Positions 34,747 to 42,611 are shown, numbered from the stretch's first letter. The stretch is DNA of 64,000 nucleotides from Acidobacteriota bacterium (GCA_016871195.1 VFZN01000014.1:21682-85681), one strand, 5' to 3'. The notes: a model not told the origin generated them from the sequence alone. Program-made: numbers and translations.

Positions 34747-35691
34747 ATGACCAGACGACCCAGAATTGCAGTGATTGGCAGTGCAAACGTCGATCTGACG
34801 ACCTTCTCCGATCGGTTTCCGAGGGCGGGCGAAACGATCTTCGGCCAGCACTTTGATCTCGGATGGGGTGGAAAGGGCGCCAATCAGGCGGTGGCTGCCC
34901 GGTTGTGCGGTGCGGACGTCTCCATGATCGCCAGAGTTGGCGACGACCTGTTCGGTCCGGCCACGATTGCAAACTTCAATGCCCAGGGCATCGACGCGTC
35001 GCACGTGCATGTGGTGCCTGGTGTCTCCAGCGGCGTCGCACCGATTTTTGTCGAGTCGAACGGACAGAATCGAATCATCGTGGTGAAGGGAGCCAACGAC
35101 CGGTTGCGGCCGGCCGATGTCGACGCCGCTGCACCCATGCTGGCCGTCGCCGACTGCATCGTGCTGCAGTTCGAAATTCCGCTCGACACGGTCTTTCATG
35201 CTGTCCGGTTCGCCCGTCGCCATGGCATCCGCTGCATCGTGAACCCGGCCCCGGCTCAGGCGTTCGAGCTTCGGGAGCTTGAAGGTGTCGACTATTTCGT
35301 ACCCAATGAGACCGAAGCCGAAGCCATTTCCGGCATGCCTGTGCGGACGATTGAAGACGCGACCGCGTGCGCAGTGCACATGGTCAGCCAGGGACTGACA
35401 CGTGTCATCATCACGCTCGGTGCCAACGGGGCGCTGCTGGCCACCGCTGATGGCGCGACGCACATTCCCCCGTTCCCGGTGGATGCTAGGGACACCACCG
35501 GGGCAGGCGATGCATTTGTCGGCAGCTTCGCCGTCTATCTCGGAGAGGGGCTTTCCGAGCCTGAGGCGATTGCGAGAGCCAACCTCTATGCGGCGCTGTC
35601 GACGACAGGCATCGGCTCGCAGAAGTCGTTTGTGACACGACAGCGCGCCGATGAGGAGTGGACCGCGCGCGCGGCCCCGCCGCACGCATAG
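34747..35691 (+). CDS. rbsK: Ribokinase
   Basis: A 314-aa PfkB-family sugar kinase. The N-terminus is IAVIGSANVDLTTFSDRFP, then the substrate-binding GWGGKGANQAVAA, and the C-terminal anion-hole/catalytic motif DTTGAGDAFVGSF with the catalytic aspartate. NPAPAQ and VPNETEAE also fit ribokinase closely. It phosphorylates ribose to ribose 5-phosphate in the cytoplasm, the step that follows nucleoside hydrolysis and uptake. It begins 11 nt after nucleoside hydrolase copy 3, so it is the last gene of the plus-strand arm. It converges on the exported deaminase pair. Confidence 0.93.
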   Translation: MTRRPRIAVIGSANVDLTTFSDRFPRAGETIFGQHFDLGWGGKGANQAVAARLCGADVSMIARVGDDLFGPATIANFNAQGIDASHVHVVPGVSSGVAPIFVESNGQNRIIVVKGANDRLRPADVDAAAPMLAVADCIVLQFEIPLDTVFHAVRFARRHGIRCIVNPAPAQAFELRELEGVDYFVPNETEAEAISGMPVRTIEDATACAVHMVSQGLTRVIITLGANGALLATADGATHIPPFPVDARDTTGAGDAFVGSFAVYLGEGLSEPEAIARANLYAALSTTGIGSQKSFVTRQRADEEWTARAAPPHA

Positions 35692-35735
35692 GCATTGCCC
35701 ACGCGATCGTCACGCCTTCAGGGCGGGTGATGTGC

Positions 35736-36800
35736 CTACTTTGGCGCGGTCGTGGCCCCGGTGCGCGTGAGGAACCGCTCGATCGCGTCGGGATTGAACC
35801 GCGCCACGCTGAACGGGTGCGGCAGGGCCGCTTCAAAGGTTGTCGACTTGAGCCTGCCCTGCCCATTGGCCAGAATGAGTGTCGTCGGTGACATTCCACG
35901 CATCGTGGCAAACGAACTCGTTTCGAAGCCATATTGCCGATCGCGATAGGTCACCCTCGGCCAGGCGGGGCCGGTGCCAACCATGGCGATCGCCCGCACG
36001 AAATACTCGCGCTCCGTTGCGGCCTGCTGCAGGACCGCACCCACGGGATAGCGATAGTGAAAGGCAGCGTCATCGGCCCCGGCGGCGCGATAGATGCGCC
36101 CGGTCGAGGTCAGGGCAGCGACACCGACCTGCTGTTCGGGTGGCGTAAACAGAGAGACACCGCCAGCCCGGGCGTCGGTTGCTGCGGCCAGCAGGCGCTC
36201 CAGATCGGCGTCCGGCAGTCCAATCGCCCCGGGCGTGGCGTCTGCGAAGTGTTCTTCCTCGACGAGGCCGTCTGCCAGTTTCCGGATATGAATCGTTCGG
36301 TCCGTTGCCCGGCCGCAGACCAGCATGAGTGCGTTGTACTCGGTGGTCGCCTTGAGATAGTCGCGACAGTCCCCGCACCCTCGGCTGTCACCGCAACTCT
36401 GCGAATGGAACGCGATGAACTGCACCTGCCGCGCTGCCGCTGCGCCGAATCTCGCGATCACGTGATTCATGACCGACACTTCGCCATGGACAGCCTGGGG
36501 CCAGGGATACTCGGTATTGCCACCGACCACCACTTCCTCGCTGCCGTCGACGGTCACCACAGTAGCTGTCCGTACATGAAACTGCGAAATGGCCGGGTCG
36601 GTGCCGGCATTCGCAGCGGCGTCGAGGGCCTTGCCAATACGTCCCAGCAGGGCCTGGTCATCCGTTCGGATGGATGAGTCGACCGCCAGGGTCCAGGTCG
36701 GGACAGGCGACTCCCGGCGGCACCCACCGACGGCGAGAGCCGCGACCGCGAGGCCGACGCCGAGCAGTTGACGACGTCCGGGAGGCATCATGCTCATCAT
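35736..36800 (-). CDS. Exported lipoprotein with tandem cytidine-deaminase-like domains
   Basis: A 354-aa protein. The N-terminus has a twin-arginine-like signal (RR at 9-10, RRQLLGVGLAVAALAVGGC) with lipobox VGGC at Cys 27. Residues about 45-150 form a cytidine-deaminase-type domain: VVVGGNTEYPW, HGE at 105-107 (zinc histidine and proton-shuttle glutamate) and CGDC at 142-145 (two zinc cysteines). The second half repeats the fold (VGVAALTSTGRIYRAAG, YFVRAIAMVG) without the zinc residues, as in the two-domain Escherichia coli Cdd. Export of a folded zinc protein by Tat makes sense. Predicted substrate: cytidine or another pyrimidine nucleoside in the periplasm (inference). Its ATG overlaps the upstream amidohydrolase stop as ATGA, so the two are translationally coupled. 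Confidence 0.75.
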   Translation of the reverse strand: MMSMMPPGRRQLLGVGLAVAALAVGGCRRESPVPTWTLAVDSSIRTDDQALLGRIGKALDAAANAGTDPAISQFHVRTATVVTVDGSEEVVVGGNTEYPWPQAVHGEVSVMNHVIARFGAAAARQVQFIAFHSQSCGDSRGCGDCRDYLKATTEYNALMLVCGRATDRTIHIRKLADGLVEEEHFADATPGAIGLPDADLERLLAAATDARAGGVSLFTPPEQQVGVAALTSTGRIYRAAGADDAAFHYRYPVGAVLQQAATEREYFVRAIAMVGTGPAWPRVTYRDRQYGFETSSFATMRGMSPTTLILANGQGRLKSTTFEAALPHPFSVARFNPDAIERFLTRTGATTAPK

Positions 36801-38227
36801 ACTCCGGGAATGCCCTTGGCGACGGCGTCCTCAATCTTCCGGCCGATGGCCCGCATGCGCGTCCTCACGTCGCGCACATCAATAGTCGTGAGCCGGCGGT
36901 CCTGCATGAGCACCCGCCCGTGCACAATCGTTGTGACCACATCCTTCGGGCTCGTGGCATAGACCAGTGACGAATACACGTCATAGCGCGGCACGAGGGT
37001 CGTCGAATCCCCGTCCAGCACGATGACATCGGCGAGCTTGCCGGCCTCGAGCGAGCCCAGACGGTTCTCCATGTGGAGGGCCCGTGCGCCCCCACGCGTC
37101 GCCATCTCGACGACATCGACGGCCGGCATCGCTCGCCGGTCGCGCTGGTCGAGCTTGTGGATCTTCGCGACGTAACCCATCTGCCCGATGATGTCGAGCG
37201 TGTTGCCGCTCATCGCGCCGTCGCTGGCAAGGCCAATGCGCAGGCCGCTCTTGAACATCTTCGTCGCTGGCGCCACAGGCCGTGCAGACTTGGCGTTGGA
37301 CACCACGGCATGTGCGAGGCCCACATCTCGCGCCTTCAGAAGGGCGATGTCGCTGTCGTTGACATACACACCGTGCGCCGCCAGCAGGCGCGGGCTGAGC
37401 AGGCCAATGGCGTCGAGATACTCCACTGGCGTCTGTCCGCGTTCCGTGCGCAGTGTCTCGACTTCATCGGTCATCTCGGCGACGTGCATGAGAATCGGCA
37501 GATTCAGGGCGTCGGCTTCCTTCGCGATCTCGCGCAGATGCCCCTCGTCGAGCGAGTACGGGGCGTGGGGAGCAAGTGCAGGTGTCACGAGCGGATGATT
37601 GCGGTACTGGGCCGCAAACGAACGGGCATAGCCAAGGCCGCCATACGGCTCGGGTGCATCGGGCGCGGCGAAGTTGACGATGGTCTCGCCCAGCACGCCA
37701 CGCAAACCCGCCTGTACCGTCGCCCTGGCCACCTCGTCTTCGAAGTAGTACATGTCGACGAACGTCGTCACGCCGCCCTCGATCATTTCGGCCATCCCGT
37801 GCAATCCTCCCCAGAACACAAGCTCACGATCGATGAGAGCCTTTTCCAGTGGGAAGATCAGCGTCCGCAGCCGATCGGGTACATCGTCGCCGAGGCCGCG
37901 GAAGACCGTCATTGACACATGCGTATGCGTGTTGATCAGACCCGGCATGACAATGCCGCCCCGCGCATCGACCGTGCGGGCTGCCCGGTATTTGGCGGCA
38001 ATGGAGGCTGGTCCCACCTCAACGATATCGGAACCCCGGATGACGACCGTACCGCCTTCGAGGACATCGCGCTGGTCGTTCATGGTGACGACGGTGCCGT
38101 TAGCAATCACGAGATCGGCAGCCGTTGTCGCTGGAGTGCCCGGTGAACTGCAGCCTGCAGACACGATCACGGCTGTCACGGAAAGGGCCGACAGACGCTG
38201 GCGCCAGCGTAAGAAGAGTGTTGGCAT
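36797..38227 (-). CDS. Exported amidohydrolase, MTA/SAH/adenosine deaminase-like lipoprotein
   Basis: A 476-aa metal-dependent amidohydrolase with an N-terminal signal and a lipobox-like SAGC (Cys 26). The composite domain begins LVIANGTVVTMND; the metal ligands are HTH (101-103) in PGLINTHTHVSMTVFRG, then MHVAEMTDE, LLAAHGVYVND and ASDGAMSGN. This set matches the MtaD/TrzN-type deaminases of 5'-methylthioadenosine, S-adenosylhomocysteine or adenosine, which are normally cytoplasmic. Here export would place purine deamination outside the cytoplasm, beside a cytidine-deaminase-like protein and three nucleoside hydrolases. TAGACT lies 9 nt before the ATG, a possible -10 for an almost leaderless transcript. 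Guanine or chlorohydrolase activity is an alternative. Confidence 0.83.
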   Translation of the reverse strand: MPTLFLRWRQRLSALSVTAVIVSAGCSSPGTPATTAADLVIANGTVVTMNDQRDVLEGGTVVIRGSDIVEVGPASIAAKYRAARTVDARGGIVMPGLINTHTHVSMTVFRGLGDDVPDRLRTLIFPLEKALIDRELVFWGGLHGMAEMIEGGVTTFVDMYYFEDEVARATVQAGLRGVLGETIVNFAAPDAPEPYGGLGYARSFAAQYRNHPLVTPALAPHAPYSLDEGHLREIAKEADALNLPILMHVAEMTDEVETLRTERGQTPVEYLDAIGLLSPRLLAAHGVYVNDSDIALLKARDVGLAHAVVSNAKSARPVAPATKMFKSGLRIGLASDGAMSGNTLDIIGQMGYVAKIHKLDQRDRRAMPAVDVVEMATRGGARALHMENRLGSLEAGKLADVIVLDGDSTTLVPRYDVYSSLVYATSPKDVVTTIVHGRVLMQDRRLTTIDVRDVRTRMRAIGRKIEDAVAKGIPGV

Positions 38228-38303
38228 GGCGCGCGGAGTCTACCACATCACCTCCGAGACACTGGCAGCGCAAACGACCGCTTGCCGCACCGATGTTCTG
38301 GCC

Positions 38304-38327
38304 CGATCGCGACGCCAGGGCTCGCCC
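38304..38327 (+). repeat. 24-bp direct repeat, right copy
   Basis: CGATCGCGACGC followed by CAGGGCTCGCCC, identical to 25552-25575 except one base. It lies in the 141-bp gap between the amidohydrolase and the M48 gene. The pair encloses the whole nucleoside locus. Confidence 0.7.
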
Positions 38328-38368
38328 TCGCACGGGGTCGCGTTTAAGATGAAGACACAGAGGCACCC

Positions 38369-39295
38369 GTGCGCATGACCCCCTGCCCGCTTCGTCTGCT
38401 CCTGCCAGGGCTGCTGCTGGCCGCGAGCCTCGGCCTCTCGGCCCAGACCCGGGTCGAGCCGCCGAAGAACCGCTACACGATTGAGCAGGACGTGCAGATG
38501 GGCCGCGAGGCAGCGGCTGAGGTCAGGCGCGAATATCCCATCATCAATGACCCCGACATCGACGCCTATCTCGACGGCCTCGGCAAGCGGCTGGTCGCCG
38601 TGGCCCCCCCTGAGCTCAACCATCCCCAGTTCCAGTATTCCTTCACGCCGGTCAATCTCACCGACATCAATGCCTTCGCGCTGCCCGGTGGTCCGATGTT
38701 CGTCAACCGCGGCATGGTCACCGCAGCGACGACGGAGGGCGAAGTCGGCGGCGTCATGGCACACGAGCTGGCCCATGTGCTGCTGCGGCATGGCACCGCG
38801 AATGCGACCAAGGCCCAGGGCTTTCAAATCGGCGCGCTTGCCGGCGTCATCGCCGGCGCTGTCGTGGGCGGCGGCTGGGGCGAAGCCATCTCGCAGGGCT
38901 CACAGCTCGGGCTGGGCACCTGGCTCCTCAAGTACAGCCGCGACTACGAAAAGCAGGCCGACCTGCTCGGCGCGCAGATCATGGCGCGCGCCGGATACGA
39001 CCCGCGCGACCTCGCCCGCATGTTCGAAACCATCGGCCGCAAGTCGAAAGGCACGCCGCCGCAGTGGTTGAGCAGCCATCCCAACCCAGGCAATCGCTCG
39101 CAGTACATCTCGCAGGAAGCCGCGCTGCTGACCATCGCCGCCGCGGCCGACACCAGCGGGTTTGCCCCGGCGAAGGCACGGTTCGAGGCTCTGCCGGCCC
39201 CGCGCGGGACGACGGGCAGCGCACGGGGTTCATCCAGCGGCAATGTCGCCGTCGGCACCGTCGGCCGACCGGTGCCGGCGCCGGCCCGCACCTGA
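38369..39295 (+). CDS. M48-family metallopeptidase (ends at an in-frame TGA)
   Basis: A 308-aa exported peptidase. After a signal peptide (LRLLLPGLLLAASLGLSAQ) comes the M48 core: QMGREAAAEVRREYPII, INAFALPGGPMFVNRGM, the zinc motif HELAHVLLRH and the third ligand region YEKQADLLGAQIMARAGYDP. Similar to BepA/LoiP-type quality-control proteases of the envelope. The frame stops at TGA (39293-39295), yet the same frame continues two codons later with a domain that I expect to be the C-terminal part of this protein. GAGG lies 5 nt before the GTG; an ATG two codons on is an alternative. TAAGAT at 38345-38350 is a likely -10. Confidence 0.88.
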   Translation: MRMTPCPLRLLLPGLLLAASLGLSAQTRVEPPKNRYTIEQDVQMGREAAAEVRREYPIINDPDIDAYLDGLGKRLVAVAPPELNHPQFQYSFTPVNLTDINAFALPGGPMFVNRGMVTAATTEGEVGGVMAHELAHVLLRHGTANATKAQGFQIGALAGVIAGAVVGGGWGEAISQGSQLGLGTWLLKYSRDYEKQADLLGAQIMARAGYDPRDLARMFETIGRKSKGTPPQWLSSHPNPGNRSQYISQEAALLTIAAAADTSGFAPAKARFEALPAPRGTTGSARGSSSGNVAVGTVGRPVPAPART

Positions 39296-39301
39296 CGCAC
39301 C

Positions 39302-39757
39302 ATGCGGGGTGGACGACTCTTCGAAGTCGATATCCCCTCGAACTGGACCGCCGTCCCATCGAACAACACCATCAAGTATGTGCCGCAGAACGCCTACGGC
39401 CCGATGCGCGGTGTGACCGTGCAGACGCACGGCGTCGAACTCGGCACACTGCGCGCCTCGTCTCGCGATCTTGCACGCGCCACGGACGACTTCGTCTCGA
39501 CGCTGATGCGCGGCAACGCCGACATGCGCATCGCCGGTCGCAGCTCTTCGATGCGGATGTCGGGACATGTGGCCCTGGCCACGCCCCTCGACAACCAGTC
39601 ACCGCTCGGTGGCATCGAGCACGTGCAGGTGTTCACCACCTTGCTGAGCGACGGCAGCCTGTTCTACGTCCTCACCGTCGTCCCCAACAGCGACGCGCGC
39701 GAGTACGGTCCCGTCTTCGACCGCATCGGCCAGTCGCTGCGATTGTTTGATCGGTAA
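39302..39757 (+). pseudogene. C-terminal domain split off the M48 peptidase by a stop codon
   Basis: A 151-codon segment in the same frame as the upstream peptidase, separated by one TGA and two codons. It reads LFEVDIPSNWTAVPSNNTIKY, then a domain with YGPMRGVTVQTHGVELG, LARATDDFVSTLMRGN and LLSDGSLFYVLTVVPNSDAREYGPVF. This 'lF-V-iPsNW' domain is the kind found at the C-terminus of longer M48 proteins in related bacteria (from memory of the family, not checked). No ribosome binding site precedes its ATG. It is either a broken tail, a read-through product, or an assembly error. On its own it lacks a signal peptide. Confidence 0.65.
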
Positions 39758-39776
39758 TCGTCGCGCGAAGTCAAGC

Positions 39777-39798
39777 GGCCCGCGGACGCCCGCGGTCC
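39777..39798. terminator. GC-rich hairpin between convergent genes
   Basis: CCGCGG (39780-39785) pairs with CCGCGG (39790-39795) around a 4-nt loop, with two further pairs after one mismatch. It lies between the end of the M48 tail and the end of the blh gene. No T-run. Confidence 0.4.
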
Positions 39799-39808
39799 CG
39801 TCGCTGTG

Positions 39809-40726
39809 CTACCCCCCAGCCTGCACCGGGCGCAGGGTGCTCGCCGGCACGCCACCGGGCCAGCCCGCACGCGCCGCCACCTCGACCAGCACCATATGCG
39901 GCACCGTCAGCGCAGCGAGCCCGACAAAGATCAACTGCATCACAGCCGCATCAAGTGACTGGGCTCCGAGCAGTCGCCATGCCACCAGCGCCGCCGCTCC
40001 AGTCCCCGCCATCGGCCACGCCGCCGCACGGACCAGCGCACGCACTGACATCGCGCCTTCGCCCATAGCCGCGCGAAGCAGATGCCGCAGACTGTGCATT
40101 AGACAGAAGAACACGGTGAAGCTCACGAGCGGAGGCGCACACGCCGACAGTACCGCCACCCCGGCAATCTCCGCCCCGGTCATGGGTCGTCGCCGCCCTT
40201 CAATCACCGCGCACAGCAGCGCCGCCACGAGCAGCGGCCACGCCGATTGCGACAGCAGCATCGTGACCGGCACGGCTGCATCGGCACCAGCCACCAGCCC
40301 CAGCAGACGCTCGGTCTCGGGTCCGTAGCGCAACGCAGGCAGCACGACCACTGTCGCACCGTATACGACGCGAGAGAGCCACGGCACACCCGTGACCAGA
40401 TCCTCAGAGAAATGCAGCAGGGAGACGAGCAGGAAGCCCGTCAGGAACACCACCGGTGCCAGCAGCCACAGCAGCACCACGCTCAGCGCCAGGCCGGCAT
40501 AGCATGCGGCGAAGATGGCCCACTCACCCGGGCGCGAAAAACGATAGACACGTGCCGCCAGCAGGGGATCAATCGCGCCGTGTGGAAGTCCCGCCAGGCC
40601 AATGAGGCCGGCAGCCACCAGCAGCTCTGTCTGCACCGCAAGGCGCGCCCCAAACATGGCCGCCACACACGCGACCGCGGCGGCACACAGAAACACGACA
40701 CTCTGCCAACGAGGGACCGGGGCCAT
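39809..40726 (-). CDS. blh: Brp/Blh-family beta-carotene 15,15'-monooxygenase
   Basis: A 305-aa polytopic membrane enzyme that cleaves beta-carotene to two retinals. Conserved histidine motifs are GLPHGAIDPLL, LLHFSEDLV, LMHSLRHLL and VPHMVLVE, the pattern of Blh iron ligands. GGAGG lies 5 nt before the ATG at 40726, so the open frame to 40747 is too long. It is 77 bp downstream of the rhodopsin gene on the same strand and supplies the chromophore. No carotenoid synthesis genes are in the window, so beta-carotene must be made by genes elsewhere. Confidence 0.92.
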   Translation of the reverse strand: MAPVPRWQSVVFLCAAAVACVAAMFGARLAVQTELLVAAGLIGLAGLPHGAIDPLLAARVYRFSRPGEWAIFAACYAGLALSVVLLWLLAPVVFLTGFLLVSLLHFSEDLVTGVPWLSRVVYGATVVVLPALRYGPETERLLGLVAGADAAVPVTMLLSQSAWPLLVAALLCAVIEGRRRPMTGAEIAGVAVLSACAPPLVSFTVFFCLMHSLRHLLRAAMGEGAMSVRALVRAAAWPMAGTGAAALVAWRLLGAQSLDAAVMQLIFVGLAALTVPHMVLVEVAARAGWPGGVPASTLRPVQAGG

Positions 40727-40803
40727 GCGATCCTCCTGTGACGGCAAACAACAGGTGCCAGGACGATGCCCGGCACCTGCACCTGAAGCGGGCGCGCCTG
40801 CGC

Positions 40804-41580
40804 CTACTTGTGACCCTCGGTCTCGCTGACCGCGACCGACCAGATGATCACGCCGAACGCGATCTTGTTCACCACGTCGGCAAAGTTGTAGACGATGTTC
40901 AGCATGCCCATGCTGTCGGCAGGATTGCCACCAGTGAGATAGCCCACAAAGTAGCCGATCGGATACACCGCCCAGCCGAACGTCACAATCAGACGCATCG
41001 TCTTGTAGGCCGCCTGCACCGAGGCCGGCGCATCACCCGCGGCCGCCTTCGACGCTTCACCCGCGAAAATCTCGTAGAGCACCGCGAACCAGAACAGCAT
41101 GCTCACGATGAAGGCCGGCCACACGCCCACGTAGCCCGCCTCACCGACATAACCGGCTACCAGCATGCCTGTCGTGCTGCCGATCAGGCGCCAGAAGATA
41201 CCCGACGATGCCCGGCCAATGGCCGAGAGGATCAGGTGGAACTCGGTGATCAGCAGTGGCACCGTGATGAGCCAGTCGATGTAGCGATACACCGTCGGGG
41301 TCGACCCGGTCGCAATCCACACTTCCCGCATGTAGAAGTAGTGGGTGGCGGCCACCAGCGTCACGAGGCCCGACACGGTGAGCGAGGTCTTCCACTTGCC
41401 CGCGACGCGCTGCGTCTCGAGGAAGAAGAACGCGGTCGCGGCCACGAGGGCCATCGAGATCAGCCAGAACGAAATGCCGACAAAGTCGCTGGACTCCAGC
41501 GTCTTGGCCGACTGTGCAGATGCGAGGGAGGGCACCAGTGCGAGCAGGGCCCATGCCGATGCAACGCGGAAACGAATCAT
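40804..41580 (-). CDS. Proteorhodopsin-type light-driven proton pump
   Basis: A 258-aa seven-helix rhodopsin with an N-terminal signal-like segment (MIRFRVASAWALLALVPSLASA). Helix C reads RYIDWLITVPLLITEF, giving Asp 102 (Schiff-base proton acceptor), Thr 106 and Glu 113 (proton donor), the DTE motif of outward proton pumps. Leu 110 is at the colour-tuning position (105 in green proteorhodopsin), predicting green absorption. His 80 pairs with the acceptor. Lys 239 in NFADVVNKIAF is the retinal lysine. Trp 164 fills the position that is glycine in carotenoid-antenna rhodopsins, so no antenna is expected. GGAGG lies 7 nt before the ATG; the frame to 41670 is longer than the gene. Followed by blh. 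Confidence 0.95.
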   Translation of the reverse strand: MIRFRVASAWALLALVPSLASAQSAKTLESSDFVGISFWLISMALVAATAFFFLETQRVAGKWKTSLTVSGLVTLVAATHYFYMREVWIATGSTPTVYRYIDWLITVPLLITEFHLILSAIGRASSGIFWRLIGSTTGMLVAGYVGEAGYVGVWPAFIVSMLFWFAVLYEIFAGEASKAAAGDAPASVQAAYKTMRLIVTFGWAVYPIGYFVGYLTGGNPADSMGMLNIVYNFADVVNKIAFGVIIWSVAVSETEGHK

Positions 41581-41668
41581 ATCTGAACCTCCATGAGAGA
41601 AACCCGACAGAGCGAAGCGAAGCCGTGCAGCGATTGCCCGTGCGCGCCAGTGTAGGCACACTTGCACC

Positions 41669-41674
41669 ATTATA
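41669..41674 (-). promoter_or_regulatory. Consensus -10 box (TATAAT) upstream of the rhodopsin gene
   Basis: On the minus strand TATAAT lies about 89 nt before the rhodopsin ATG. The expected leader is near 80 nt. No good -35 box is seen at the right distance. Confidence 0.5.
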
Positions 41675-41810
41675 ACGTCGGGGGGGTCAGGAGGGATTCG
41701 TCGGCCCGGAAAACACGTGCGGCCGTCACCATAATCATGACTTATGGGGTGGCCGCCTACATACTAGTGGTGAGGCGTTTGGCCCCTCCCCGTGACCATT
41801 CACTGACAGA

Positions 41811-42611
41811 TCAGGGCTTCGTCGCCGTCCAGGTCGCACCCGTCGACGTCGTGCCCTTCATCGAGGTGCCCGACACCGTCCCCGTGTACTTCACCGTGCC
41901 TACGGTGAACATGATCTGCTCGCCGCGCAGTTTGGCGTCGACGAGGGAGGTTCCGCCGAATGTGCCGTTCAGCATCTGAAACGTCTGCTGCAGCACAAGC
42001 GGACCCTGCGGCGTCTGCCACGTGCCTTCGACTTTCGCCGGCACCACCCACAGCAGCGCCTGACACCAGCTTGAGCAGTTCTCCGTCACATTGACCGTCT
42101 CGTCGGCCATCCAGTCTTCCATCGTGAACGAGTTGGTCACGATGCGCGTGCCCGGCTTCAGCCCCAGTAATTTCGGACGCAGCTTCATGTTGATCGACGG
42201 CAGCAGGAACATTGTGATTACCTGGGCCTTCGACAGGTCGGCTTCAAACAGGTCGCCTTCCACAAACTGTGCGCGGTCGCCCACCTTGGCCTCGGTCGCC
42301 GACCGGCGCGCCAGCGCCACCATGTCGGGATTGAACTCAACGCCCAGCGCTCGCGACCCGCGCCGCGCCGCCGTGATCACCGTGCGGCCGTCACCGGAAC
42401 CCAGATCGATGAGGTAATCGTTCGGCGTCAGCTGGCCCAGGTCGAGCATCTTTTCGACCAGTGCCTGGGGCGTCGGCACCCACACGACGTCCTTCCCCGC
42501 CTGGCCCACGGTCGGTTCATACGGCTTCGGTGCCGTCTGCGCCCCCACCGTCGTCGCCAGCGCCAGCACCCACACAGTCAGCATCAGTCGCACTCCGGAT
42601 CGTGTCGTCAT
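41811..42611 (-). CDS. Exported class I SAM-dependent methyltransferase-like protein
   Basis: A 266-aa protein with an N-terminal signal (MTTRSGVRLMLTVWVLALATTVGAQ) followed by a class I methyltransferase fold. Motif I is DYLIDLGSGDGRTV; the acidic end of strand 2 is LGVEFNPDM; then FVEGDLFEADL and a strand-4 region ITMFLLPSINMKLRP. After the fold come two cysteines (ENCSSWCQ) and an extra beta-rich C-terminal part (residues about 195-266). SAM is not expected in the periplasm, so the function of an exported copy is unclear. GGAG is 6 nt before the ATG at 42611. TATGAT at 42636-42631 (minus) is a likely -10. Divergent from thrA. Confidence 0.8.
   Translation of the reverse strand: MTTRSGVRLMLTVWVLALATTVGAQTAPKPYEPTVGQAGKDVVWVPTPQALVEKMLDLGQLTPNDYLIDLGSGDGRTVITAARRGSRALGVEFNPDMVALARRSATEAKVGDRAQFVEGDLFEADLSKAQVITMFLLPSINMKLRPKLLGLKPGTRIVTNSFTMEDWMADETVNVTENCSSWCQALLWVVPAKVEGTWQTPQGPLVLQQTFQMLNGTFGGTSLVDAKLRGEQIMFTVGTVKYTGTVSGTSMKGTTSTGATWTATKP

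Noticed and set aside
35710..35730. Weak hairpin TCACGCC/GGCGGGTGA between ribokinase and the deaminase gene
   Set aside because: The stem needs a two-base bulge and is short; not convincing as a terminator.
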